Of a DNA stretch of 64,000 bases, positions 1-10,051 are shown one piece after another (within the stretch, counting starts at the first letter, position 1; every line of letters begins with the position of its first letter). The DNA lies in contig NC_012872.2 in the NCBI RefSeq assembly GCF_000003195.3, positions 22,055,915 to 22,119,914 of the forward strand, given 5' to 3'. This DNA is from Sorghum bicolor (taxonomy: Eukaryota > Streptophyta > Magnoliopsida > Poales > Poaceae). Below the pieces are notes generated by a model. That model had not been told where the DNA came from. It saw only the letters and a program-made list of their open reading frames with translations, and did not search any database. A program made the position numbers and the translations under genes.

Positions 1-26
1 TCCTCCGAACGGGACTCTCCTCCTTC

Positions 27-929
27 TCAATTATCCTGAGGTTTGTTGGGTGGCATAGTCGGTACTTCCGGCAGCGCCTCCTCTTCATGTATAGTTATCT
101 TCCTTTTCCACACCTGACTTGGTGCTTCGTTCTCCTCTGGATAATTCTGTTTAAACTCAACGTCTTCTGACCTTACAACTTTTCCTTCGTAGTCTGCCCA
201 TCCGTCCTTGATGATTTGCCTCCTCTGGTTGCGGTTGCGTCGTCTTCTTCTTGTCCTGACCTGCTTAGAATCTTCAACTATATAGTTAGAATCATTAAAG
301 TAATGTCGTACCTTCTCAGAGGGGAAATACACATGGACTTCTCCGGTTCCAATGTAGATGATAACTTGGATAGTGTTGAGGAATGGTCTTCCAAGGATGA
401 TGGGTGGATCGTACTCGTCTTCTCCCATATAAATATTCTGAAAATCATCTGGAGCTAAATATATATTGGTTGTAGGGGCATGGTTCCATGCAGGAGCTGA
501 TAAGTGACTGCGGCCATTATGTTGACGTTAGATCCGATGTCGTAGAGTGTTTTCTAAAAAGAGTATCTATTGGTTGTGCACTCGATGATTGGAACACCAG
601 GGTCGTCCTTCTTGATCAAGAAAGGTGACTTGAGTCGACGATCTTGACCTCCTTGAGCTGCAGTGACCATCTTAGCTGACTCGGTCCACATTTGCTTGTT
701 CCTGTTCCTCCTGTTGGTCCTCTTCCTTGGTTCATGTCTGGATTGCTCTGAAGTTTATGTAGTCTTGTTCTTGAAGGGAAGTCTCCTTCTTCCCCTTGAT
801 GTAGAGACTGATCTTGGCAGCATTAGCATAGATGACAGCTCTGGTGTTTAGGAATGGCCTCCCTAAGATGATGGGTGCCCTCTCCTCAGTACCAGTCTCT
901 ACCACCACGAAGTTTGCTGGAGCGTACAA
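27..929 (-). pseudogene. Retropepsin-like region, unit 1 (two LGRPFLNT motifs, broken)
   Basis: Two minus-strand ORF fragments, 732-929 and 27-428, each carry the motif PIILGRPFLNT, the conserved C-terminal part of gypsy aspartic proteases. The stretch between them (about 430-730) resembles the N-terminal half of a retropepsin, with a degraded active-site region, and is broken by frame changes. The downstream fragment ends in a basic stretch (RRRRRNRNQRR) and an acidic tail. The family would cut Gag-Pol polyprotein inside the particle. With no intact active-site reading frame this copy is a pseudogene. The same arrangement occurs in unit 2 (5560-6351), so the double motif predates the tandem duplication. 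Confidence 0.65.
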
Positions 930-2285
930 GGTACCAACTTGGACACAGAGGTTCTTTAATATTTCCTTTGGGAAACTAAGTGTCTGATCTCCATTGTGTT
1001 TGTGCTCGTAGATCCCGGTTTTTCACTTAATGGAATCTGGGAGTTGTAAAACGCCTTCACGTTTCTCAAAATGTGTCCTGCTCATAGAGACAAGGCAGAG
1101 ATCAAGTGCATGGGCTTTGTTGGTGGAAAACACCAACAGAACCAAAAGTGTATTTAACCTTAAGCATAGTGAGCAAGACAAAGTTGATGGATCATGAGTG
1201 TAGCATTTAAAACATTTGTTAGATCAGATGGCTCAACCTAATGGAAAGATAATCTATCTATATTTATGTTTTGTTTTTATCTTCCAAAGATTGAATGTGC
1301 AACATATTATCTTATATGTTTAGGAGCGTGGGATTACGAAGGTAGTACTAAGAACAAAGATTAAGGGACTAAACATGTTGAATCAGTTAGGTTGGTTAAT
1401 TTAGAGTTATAAATCATACATGTTTGTCTCTTTATGTGAACGCCAGAACCAAGGAGAAACTTATAAAAGGATAGTCAAGTACCTTAAGATGTTACCTTTG
1501 AAGAGTGATGGTACAGTATCACCTTGTAGAAGCTTTCCTTTCTAGCGGTTGTGCATCGTGTTTGTGGCTCCCTCCATGGATCATCTCTTATGAGCTACGT
1601 CTTTCTTGTGCAAATTGTTAAACTTCATGTGTCACTTTCTTTATCTCCAATGTGAGTTTATCTCAGAACTTCCCAGGTTGATATTGAAAGTTTTCCTGCA
1701 GGGGTTAGTCCCACAAAATATACCAATGTCTACACAAGCAATTTTTAGTTCGATAACCGAACTAGACTCCATGTCTAATCAGATTAAGGAAGGCTGTTTA
1801 ACCTAAGCACCATGCTTAATTTAAAAGCCAATAGAAATATGTGCAGTACTTCCAAACTAACACTTACTAGGATAAACAAAGGTAGCGTGATGGCATTTAT
1901 AGAGATCTACTTAAGTGGAGATGAAGTAGTGTGATTAGTATTTAACAAATTGAGCATGTCTCAAAGGTAAGGACAACCAACATAGCAACATGGCAAAGGA
2001 TGTGTTATGTGAAGTACTCCCTAAGCTTGAATTTTGCAAAATTCAAGATTGGATGAATTTAATTCAATGTTGCATGTTGATTGGTTGGGCATACCTTGCG
2101 CTTGTCATTCATCCAGTCTTCTTGCTCCAATCCTAGAAAGGTTAGTGACAAGAATACCCGAAGGAATATTTCTACAATTATCTTATATGCTCAATACACA
2201 AGGTAATGTTGCAAGTAATTAAAAGTTCATGTTACAATCTGATAAGTGCTTGTTTTAGGAGACTAAGCTTGTCCTTGGGAAACCA
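930..2285. other. Internal non-coding DNA of Athila-like unit 1
   Basis: No credible coding region. The stretch aligns by eye with 6352-7800 of unit 2 and, inverted, with 13880-15310 of element 3, so it is a conserved part of the family rather than host DNA. It is AT-rich, with short ORFs only by chance. Confidence 0.6.
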
Positions 2286-3032
2286 TCAATTAACTCGACG
2301 AGATCTGCAATATTTATTATAAACATATGCATCGACAACCGCTCTTTTAAAGTTTTTATAAATAGAAAAGAAGAGAGGGTTGGAGATCTCAAATGTGGTG
2401 ATAGCACATGAATTTTTAATGCCCTCTAGCCATTGATGTTGCTCTCCTCGATCCTCTTTCTTATGCATGGGATGTCTAGAGAGATTCATAGGATTATCGG
2501 GAGGTTCAAGATAAAGATCATAGTAGAGATTATTAGGCTCAAGGATGGGTTGGATAGCCGAATCATGGGATTGGAAAGTTTAGAAATCGGCTATTGAAAC
2601 TTCCTCTCCTTGTATGGGAGATGATTCCTTCTCTATCTCTATGATTTTTCTATGAAGACTAGTACAAGAAGGATGTCCACGAATGAAGACATACCTTCCG
2701 TAACTAACAGATAAAGAAAGAAGGACTCTACCAAAGGTTATATGACTAAGACCAATGTGAAAATATATAGGAAAAACATGGTCTTGCAAGGCTAGGTCTA
2801 AACCAGAATTTATAGAAAGATTAACAGATTCCCTAGGTGTAGCTAAAAGTGCATTATCTTCTTGATTAAAAGATAGGACCTCGGCTATAGAAAAGGGTTG
2901 GTTTTGACGTATTGCAATCAACTCCGGACACAGATCATAATTAGGGGCAGGACGTGTTGACTCCCATGGTCTATGGCTGGTCTCCGAAGGTGCAAAGAAT
3001 TTAATAATAGTTATGGAATTTAAGATATCCAT
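2286..3032 (-). pseudogene. Truncated copy of the primer-site-proximal ORF, unit 1
   Basis: This is the counterpart of the 305-codon ORF at 7787-8704. A start codon at 3030-3032 (MDILNSITII) opens a frame that stops at 2580. The distal part survives only as a separate fragment at 2286-2489 containing NLSRHPMHKKEDRGEQHQW. About 190 bp present in unit 2 (around 7890-8080) is missing here, as is a stretch of about 50 bp near 2290. The likely role is discussed under the intact copy. Here it cannot give a full product. Confidence 0.6.
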
Positions 3033-3119
3033 AAAGATAAAAAGATAAAAGAATAAAAGTATAAAAGTATAATACAAGATAATAGCAAGACTCAAAGTTA
3101 TCTCAGCAAACCGTCTTTC

Positions 3120-3137
3120 TCCCCGGCAACGGCGCCA
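3120..3137 (-). other. Primer binding site (tRNA-Asp type), unit 1
   Basis: The minus strand reads TGGCGCCGTTGCCGGGGA, 8 bases inside the LTR end at 3146. This is the primer-site type associated with Athila elements (complement of the tRNA-Asp 3' end, from family knowledge). The same 18-mer occurs at 8792-8809 and on the plus strand at 13569-13586. Confidence 0.85.
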
Positions 3138-3145
3138 GAAATGCT

Positions 3146-4361
3146 TGTTGATATTTGGGAACGCAATAAGGAATTGATCCGCAAGCGCACGGATATCGGT
3201 GAGCATTTCACCCGAGAGGTTTTCCAGAGTATCGTATTTATATTTTTACCACTGGGAGAAAGGGTGCATCTGAACTAACCAAATCTACTGCTACTATCCC
3301 TTTAGGCACAAAGAATGTCTTTCGATGTGAGTGATAAATAGAGAAGACTGCAACCGTAGTCTCCTGCTAACCTTGGTAAGGATGATCTACTGTTCTAATG
3401 GGGAGGCTAACGGAATCTAAACACCACAAAGGATGTTCAACCCGCACCTATAAACCCTATCCTTCCTGCTAACGAGATGTGATCTACAAAGGTAGCTCGG
3501 AATTGTCACGTTCCTCACTACTACCACGGTCCAGCTAGTCAGGGAATATCTATGAGTACCCCAGCCTAAACACCACGTTTACGCCAGCAATGATTACTCT
3601 AAACTCTACGCGAAGAGATTAAAGTAAACTCATAAACCATAAGAACAATAAAACAAGAACTTACTAGAATTTAGAAGTCGAATTACTGAATAATCCTAGG
3701 AGCAAGCTTCAGGTTAGGAGAACTTGATCCCGCAGGTACAAGCTTGGAGTAGACACCGACAGGCCGGGCTTCCTCCACTCTACACCTCCACTCTATCTCT
3801 CTCAAACTAGTAGAAACTAGAAGATCTATTTCTACCTTACATTGATTGCTAAGCCTAAAAAGAAATATTAATTAGAGAAGAGGTTTTCCTTCGAGGGCAC
3901 CCCTCAGTCTCTATGATAATTTATTCATGTCTTCTCCAGGGGCCAGGGGGACCTTGCTTATATAGTCCTCCACTTCTATGCGTTTTTGGGTCGATAGGCG
4001 AGGTGGTACTATGTTTTTCTTGATCCAATAGGTCGGTGGAATATTCCGAGCGAAGGAGTCCTGAATTGACTCCAAAAGGGGGGCGGGCGCCCTGGGCCTG
4101 GCCCAGCTTCGCCTCCGCTTTGGTCTCGTGGCTTCTTGAGTCTTCTAGATGATGTAAAATTACGCGGTGCGTTGATATCTCTATGTAATCCCGACATGTG
4201 GGCCTTTTTCCTTATTTCCTGATAACCCCCTGCAGAAATAGATAAACAACAAAACTCGTGGAATTCTGTCAGATCAAACCCTAATTCTAGGTGATGGTTG
4301 CATATTGGTCCTTTCTCATGTTTATTTGATAATTAAAATTGATACTTAAGAACCGTCAACA
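3146..4361 (-). repeat. LTR shared by Athila-like units 1 and 2 (1216 bp)
   Basis: The left end TGTTGA and right end TCAACA form the terminal inverted repeat. It is homologous along its length to 8818-10051. It is flanked by a primer site on its left (so it is the 5' LTR of unit 1) and by element internal DNA on its right (so it is also the 3' LTR of unit 2). A minus-strand TATA box (TATATAA) lies at 3958-3964. A GC-rich GGGCGCCC stretch lies near 4080-4100, within the U3 half. Confidence 0.8.
3958..3964 (-). promoter_or_regulatory. LTR TATA box (unit 1/2 shared LTR)
   Basis: The minus strand reads TATATAA within a GAGGACTATATAAGC context. The same context is in the LTRs at 9626-9632 and 21694-21700, which fits the core promoter of the family. 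Confidence 0.5.
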
Positions 4362-5559
4362 CCACACTCAATGCTCATAAGCAATAAATAGTAAATGTGT
4401 GGCTCAAGGTCTAGCAAGCATGTATATATGGCTGTGGTAGGAATTTAAACTCAAATCATACAGGAACTCATCATGCAACATTTTAAAGATTTTCAAAGAT
4501 AAAATTCTCCAGAATTCTAGCATCTCTAGGAACAGATAAACAGCAGCTCAACCTTCCCATATCGTATCCGTTAACAACTTAGACTTCAGCTCAAGTTTTC
4601 ATCCCATAGGTTTAGGTCTAGAGCAAGCCTTAAATTATAACAGTTATATCTAAACTTGAGAGAGAACTTCAAATTTGCAAATTAGGCAGAGCAACTATTC
4701 ATCATATCTATGCTTAAGTTTTATTAGATACAGATTAGCATAGCCACTTTATTTATTTATTAAACATACTAAGCAAAATATATATAAGCATAAAATCTTT
4801 ATTTGGTTTTTCATAGTTATGTGCATTTATATTCTAATATAGTATAAGTATAAAGATAGATAGAAATACTTATCGAGATAAATGGGGGTGCTCTCCCCCA
4901 AGCTGAATTTTGACGTAATTTCTCTTGATGTAGCTAGCAGGTGGCAGAGGTGTGTTTGAAAGTCAGCAGTATTTTGACAGCGATTAGAATGTCCTCCGTC
5001 TGCTAGTCTTCTTGATTCTTAAATTCTGTGGAGCTCAAATAGACAACAAAGCTTGTGGAACTAATTAAGTGTTAGCATAAATATCTAGCCTTCATCATGT
5101 TGAGCTTCCTTAATAAATGTTATTTATTTAGCAGGATCATACACTTATTATTATATATATATATATATATATTTATATATTTTTAATGTAAGATGAAAAC
5201 TTATTTATTTTTATTTTTATGCCACCACAGTGAATGTACTTATGGGTTTTATGCCATGAGCATACTCACATGGGGCTTACTATTTTTTTAACATTTTTAG
5301 TATTTTTATTTTCTTTTCAAGATAGCATGAACCTGATTAACTAAGCAAACTATAATTGAATAATTGAAAGGAAAAGGATAACTACCAAGTTTACCTCTTG
5401 GCAAGGCGTTCGGTGTTTTTAAGTCCTCCGAATGGGACTCCTTGTGTTTTTTAGTCGTCCTGGGATTCGCTAGGTGGCGTAGTCGGTGATTCCGGTGGTG
5501 CCTCCTCTTTGTGTATAACTATGTTCTCTTTCCATACCTAACTCGGTGCTACGGTCTCC
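4362..5559. other. 3' internal non-coding region of Athila-like unit 2
   Basis: No coding region is seen. It begins next to the LTR with DNA also found at 23220-23248/51734-52400 and, inverted, at 15440-16530. It contains a TA-rich tract at about 5150-5175 and the conserved string GGGTGCTCTCCCCCAAGCT near 4890. Units 3 and 4 of the family carry extra 3' DNA beyond this point that unit 2 lacks. Confidence 0.6.
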
Positions 5560-6351
5560 TCAGGACAGTTCTGTTCGTTGTATGTCATCAGTCCTTATCA
5601 CTTCTCCTTCGTAGTCTACCCATCCGTCCTTGATGATTTGCCTCCTCTGGTTGCGGTTGCGTTGTCTTCTTCTTGTCCTGACCTGCTTAGAATCTTCAAC
5701 TATATAGTTAGAATCATTAAAGTAGTGGTGCACCTTCTCAGAGGGGAAGTGCATGTGGACTTCTCCGGTTCCAATATAGACAATGGCTTTGATAGTGCTG
5801 AGGAACGGTCTTCCAAGGATGGTGGATGGATCATACTCGTCTTCTCCCATGTCAATGACCTGAAAATTGTCTGAAGCTGAATGTATCTTGGTTGTAGGAG
5901 CATGGTTCCATGCAGGAGCTGATAAGTGACTGCGGCCATTATGTTGTCGTTAGATCCGGTGTCGTAGAGTGTCTTCTGAAAAGAGTATCCGTTGATTGTG
6001 CACTCGATGCTTGGAACACCAGGGTTGTCCTTCTTGATCAGGAATGGCGACTTGAGTCGACGATCTTGACCTCCTTGAACTGCAGTGACCATCTTAGCTG
6101 ACTCGGTCCACATTTGCTTGTTCTTGTTCCTCCTGTTGGTCCTCTTCCTTAGTTCATGTCGGGTTTGCTCTGAAGCTTGTGTAGTCTTGTTCTTGAAGGA
6201 AACTCTCCTTCTTCCCCTTGATGTAGAGACTGATCTTGGCAGCATTAGCGTAGATGACTGCTCTGGTGTTTAGGAATGGCCTCCCTAAGATGATGGGTGC
6301 TCTCTCCTCACTACCAGTCTCTATTACCACGAAGTTTGCTGGAGTGTACAA
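5560..6351 (-). pseudogene. Retropepsin-like region, unit 2 (two LGRPFLNT motifs, broken)
   Basis: The upstream fragment 6154-6351 carries RAPIILGRPFLNTRAVIYAN. The next frame carries PSIECTINGYSFQKTLYDTGS, a retropepsin active-site-like DTGS at about 5985-6030. The downstream fragment 5560-5850 carries STILGRPFLSTIKAIVYIG and a basic tail. The family role is maturation of Gag-Pol in the particle. The parts lie in different frames, so no single protease can be made. It is better preserved around DTGS than unit 1. The two protease C-terminal motifs in series suggest a partial duplication of the fold. Confidence 0.65.
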
Positions 6352-7786
6352 GGTACCAACTCAGACACAGAGGTTCTTCAATATTCCTTTGGGAAACTAA
6401 GTGTCTGATCTCCATTGTGTTTGTGCTTGTAGATCTCGGTTCTTCACTTGATGGAATCTGAGAGTTGTAAAATGCCTTCACGTTTCTCAAAATGTGTCCT
6501 GCTCATAGAGACAAGGCAGAGATCAAGTGCATGGGCCCTGTTGGTGGAAAACACCAACAGAACCAAATGTGTATTTGTTCTTCTCTAACCTTAAGCATAT
6601 TGAGCAAGACAAAGTTGATGGATCATGAGTGTAGCATTTAAAACATTTGTTAGATCAGATGGCTCAACCTAATGGAAAGATAATCTATCTATATTTATGT
6701 TTTGTTTATATCTTCCAAAGATTGAATGTGCAACATATTAGCTTATATGATTAGGAGTGTGAGATCACGAAGGTAGTACTAAGAACAAAGATTAAAGGAC
6801 TAAACATGCTGAATCAGTTAGGTTAATTTAGAGTTATAAATCATACATGTTTGTCTCTTTATTTATGTGTATGCCAGAACCAAGGCGAAGCTTATAAAAT
6901 CGATAGTCAAGTACCTTAAGATGTTACCTTACTTGAAGAGTGATGGTATAGTATCACCTTGTGGAAGCTTTCCTTTCTTAGCGGTTATGCATCGTGTTTG
7001 TGGCACCCTCCATGGATCATCTCTTTATGATGAATGAGCTATGTCCTTCTTGTGCAAAATGTTAAATTTCATGTGTCTCCTTTATCTCCAATGAGTTTGT
7101 ATCTCAGGACTTCCCAGGTTGATATTGAAAGTTTTCCTGCAGGGGTTAGTCCCACAAAATATACCAATATCTACTCAAGCAGTTTTTAGTTCAGTAACCA
7201 AACTAGACTCCATGTCTAATCAGATTAAGGAAGGCTGTTTAACCTAAGCACCATGCTTAATTTAAAAGCCAATGGAAGTATGTCGAGTACTTCCAAACCA
7301 ACACTTACTAGGATAAACAAAGGTAGCATGATGGCATTTATAGAGATCTACTCAAGTGGAGATGAAGTAGTGTGATTAGTACTTAACAAATTGAGCATCT
7401 CTCAAAGGTAGGGACAACCAACGTAGCAACATGGCAAAGGATGTTTTTATGTAAAATACTCCCCCAAGCTTGAATTTTGCAAAATTCAAGTTTGGATGAA
7501 TTTAATTCAATGTTGTGTGATGGTTGGTTGGACATACCTTGTGCTTGTCATTCCTCGGATCTTCTTGCTCCAATCCTATAAAGGTTAGTGACAAGAATAC
7601 CCGAAGGAATATTTCTACAATTATCTTAACATGCTCAATACACAAGGCAATGTTGCAAATAATTAAAAGTTCATGTTACGATCTGATAAGTGCTTGTTTA
7701 AGGACGCTAAGCTTATCCTTGGGAAACCATCAAGTTATGTTGGTGAAGTGGTTTCCCCTCCAACACCTACCTATATCAAGATCAAC
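6352..7786. other. Internal non-coding DNA of Athila-like unit 2
   Basis: No convincing gene is seen. It is similar to 930-2285 and, inverted, to 13880-15310. It separates the protease region from the ORF near the primer site. The short plus-strand ORFs have no recognisable content. Confidence 0.6.
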
Positions 7787-8704
7787 TCAACGAGATCTGC
7801 AATATTTATTATAGACATATGCATCGACAACCGCTCTTTTAAAGTTGTTATAAATAGAAAAGAAGAGGGGGTTGGAGATCTCAAATGTGGTAAGGATGGA
7901 GAGACAAATTGATTGGAGAGATGTTTTATATGAGCAAGGACTGGGTGAGGTATTTATGAAATAACTTCCATGCTCACTGTTGTTTCTCTCATTCTCAAAC
8001 TCCAAGGATGATTCTTCATGAATGTTTAAAATTCCTCTAGGATTGTCTCTCAAGTTTGTTTTATCTATCCATTCAATGGTGATAGCACATGGATTTTTAA
8101 TGCCCTTTAGCCATTGATGTTGCTCTTCTCGATCCTCCTTCTTATGCATGGGATGTCTAGATAGATTCATAGGATTATCGGGAGGTTCAAGAGAGTAGAA
8201 ATTATTAAGCTCAAGGATGGGATGGATAGCCGAATCATGGGATTGGAATGTTTGGAAATAGGCTATTGAAACTTCCTTTCCTCGTCTGGGAGATGATTCC
8301 TTCTCTATCTCTAGGATATTTTTATGAAGACTAGTACAAGAAGGATGTCCACGAATGAAGACATACCTTCCTTTACTAATAGATAAAGAAAGAAAGACTC
8401 TACCAAATGTTATATTATTAAGACCAATGTAAAAATATCGAGAAAGAACATGGTCTTGTAGGGCTAGGTCTAAACCAGAATTTATAGAAAGATTAATAGA
8501 TTCCCTAGGTGTAGCTAAAAGTGCATTATCTTCTTGATTAAAAGATAGGACCTCGGCTATAGAAAATGGTTGGTTTTGACCTATTGCAATCAACTCCGGA
8601 CATAGATCATAATTAGGGGCAGGACGTGTTGACTCCCATGGTCTATGGCTGGTCTCCGAAGGTGCAAAGAATTCAATAATAGGTATGGAATTTAAGTTAT
8701 CCAT
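7787..8704 (-). CDS. ORF next to primer site of Athila-like unit 2; unknown, possibly a divergent Gag
   Basis: The ORF has 306 codons including the stop. The start ATG at 8702-8704 (MDNLNSIPIIEFF) is chosen because the frame upstream only reads through the primer site and leader. I do not recognise the protein. It has no CCHC zinc knuckle and no clear Retrotrans_gag motif. Visible features are an early APSETSHRPWESTRPAPNYD segment, a middle region with RYVFIRGHPSCTSLH, a charged HPMHKKEDREEQHQW stretch and a C-terminal FEISNPLFFSIYNNFKRAVV segment. Its place, first ORF after the primer site, is where gag normally sits, so a degenerate or novel structural protein is the simplest guess. A broken copy is at 2286-3032. 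Only the beginning of a frame plus the C-terminal segment remains at 13680-13880. Confidence 0.45.
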   Translation of the reverse strand: MDNLNSIPIIEFFAPSETSHRPWESTRPAPNYDLCPELIAIGQNQPFSIAEVLSFNQEDNALLATPRESINLSINSGLDLALQDHVLSRYFYIGLNNITFGRVFLSLSISKGRYVFIRGHPSCTSLHKNILEIEKESSPRRGKEVSIAYFQTFQSHDSAIHPILELNNFYSLEPPDNPMNLSRHPMHKKEDREEQHQWLKGIKNPCAITIEWIDKTNLRDNPRGILNIHEESSLEFENERNNSEHGSYFINTSPSPCSYKTSLQSICLSILTTFEISNPLFFSIYNNFKRAVVDAYVYNKYCRSR

Positions 8705-8791
8705 AAAGATAAAAAGATAAAAGAATAAAAGTATAAAAGTATAATACAAGATAATAGCAAGACTCAAAGTTATCTCAGCAAACCGTCTTTC

Positions 8792-8809
8792 TCCCCGGCA
8801 ACGGCGCCA
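8792..8809 (-). other. Primer binding site (tRNA-Asp type), unit 2
   Basis: The minus strand reads TGGCGCCGTTGCCGGGGA, 8 bases inside the LTR end at 8818. Confidence 0.85.
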
Positions 8810-8817
8810 GAAATGCT

Positions 8818-10051
8818 TGTTGATATTTGGTAACGCAATATGGAAATAATCCGCAAGCGCACGGATATCGGTGAGCATTTCACCCGGGAGGTTATCCAGA
8901 GTTATCGTATTTATATTTTTACCATTGGGAGAAAGGGTGCATCTGACTAACCAAATCTATTGCTACTACCCCTTTAGGCTACAAAGAATGTCTCTCGATG
9001 TGAGTGATGTATAGAGAACTCTGCAACCGTAGTCTCGTTCTAACCTTGGTAAGGATAATCTACTGTTCTATTGGGGAGGCTCACGGAATCTAGACAACAC
9101 AAAGGATGTTCGACCCGCACCTATAAACCTACCCGTCCTGCTAACGAGATGTGATCTGCAAAGGTAACTCAGAAATGTAACGTTCCTCGCTACTACCACG
9201 GTCCAGCTAGTCAAGGGATATCTATGAGTACCCTAGCCTAAACACCACGTTTACGCTAACAAGTGATTACTCTAATACTCAACCGGAAGAGGATTAAAGT
9301 AAACTCATAAACCAAAGAACAATAAAACAAGAACTTACTAGTATTAGAAGTCGAATTACTGAAGAATCTTAGAAGCAAGCCTCGGGTTAGGAGACTTGAT
9401 CCCGCAGGTACAACTCGGAGTAGACACCGACAGGCCGGCCTTCCTCCGATCCACACCTCCACTCTATCTCTCTCAATCTAGTAGAAACTAGAAGATCTAT
9501 TTCTACTTTACATTGGTTGCTAAGCCTAAAAAGAAATATTATTTAGAGAAGAGGTTTTCCTTCGAGGGCACCCCTCAATCTCTATGATAATTTCTTGTCT
9601 CCTCCAGGGGCCAGAGGGGGTTTCCTTATATAGTCCTCCCCTTCTATGCGTTTTTGGGTCGATAGGCGAGGTGGTACTATGTTATTCTAGATCCAATAGG
9701 TCGGTGGAACATCGTGTGCGAAGAGAGTCCGGAACGGAGTCCAGAGGGGGGCGGGCGCCCAGGTCCTCAAGGCGGGCGCCCTGGGCCTGGCCCCTTTCGG
9801 GCTCCGCTTCCTTCCCGTGGCTTCTGGGGTCTTCTAGATGGTAGAAAATTGCGCGATGGGTTGATATCTCTATGTAATCCCGACATGTGGGCCTTTCTTC
9901 CTTATTTCCTGATAACCCCCTGCAGAAATAGACAAACACCAAAACTCGTAGAATTTTGTCAGATAAAACCCTAAGTCTAGATGTTGATTTCATTTGGATC
10001 CTTTTCTTTGTTTATTTGATAATTAAATTTGATACTTAAGGACCGTCAACA
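8818..10051 (-). repeat. 5' LTR of Athila-like unit 2 (1234 bp)
   Basis: The minus strand begins TGTTGACGGTCC at 10051 and ends ATCAACA at 8818. It is homologous to 3146-4361. The TATA box TATATAA is at 9626-9632. Two GGGCGCCC-containing GC blocks lie at about 9750-9785. Directly right of 10051 the sequence becomes the gag of a Tat element, so this is the outer edge of the insertion. A target duplicate beginning GTTGG would be expected at the far end outside the window. Confidence 0.85.
9626..9632 (-). promoter_or_regulatory. LTR TATA box, unit 2
   Basis: TATATAA on the minus strand, in the same surroundings as the box at 3958-3964. Confidence 0.5.

Larger units (their letters stand above)
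1..10051 (-). mobile_element. Tandem pair of non-autonomous Athila-like LTR retrotransposons sharing one LTR
   Basis: The region reads, on the minus strand, LTR (8818-10051), internal DNA, LTR (3146-4361), internal DNA, and leaves the window at base 1. Each LTR starts TGTTGACGG and ends ATCAACA on the minus strand. Each is followed after 8 bases by a primer site matching the 3' end of tRNA-Asp. The internal parts repeat each other with an offset of about 5.4-5.7 kb. Each holds an ORF next to the primer site and retropepsin-like fragments, but no reverse transcriptase, RNase H or integrase. It is therefore non-autonomous and would need proteins in trans. Placement near Athila rests on the primer site and the LGRPFLNT-type protease (inference). 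The middle LTR serves both units, as expected from unequal recombination. Confidence 0.8.
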
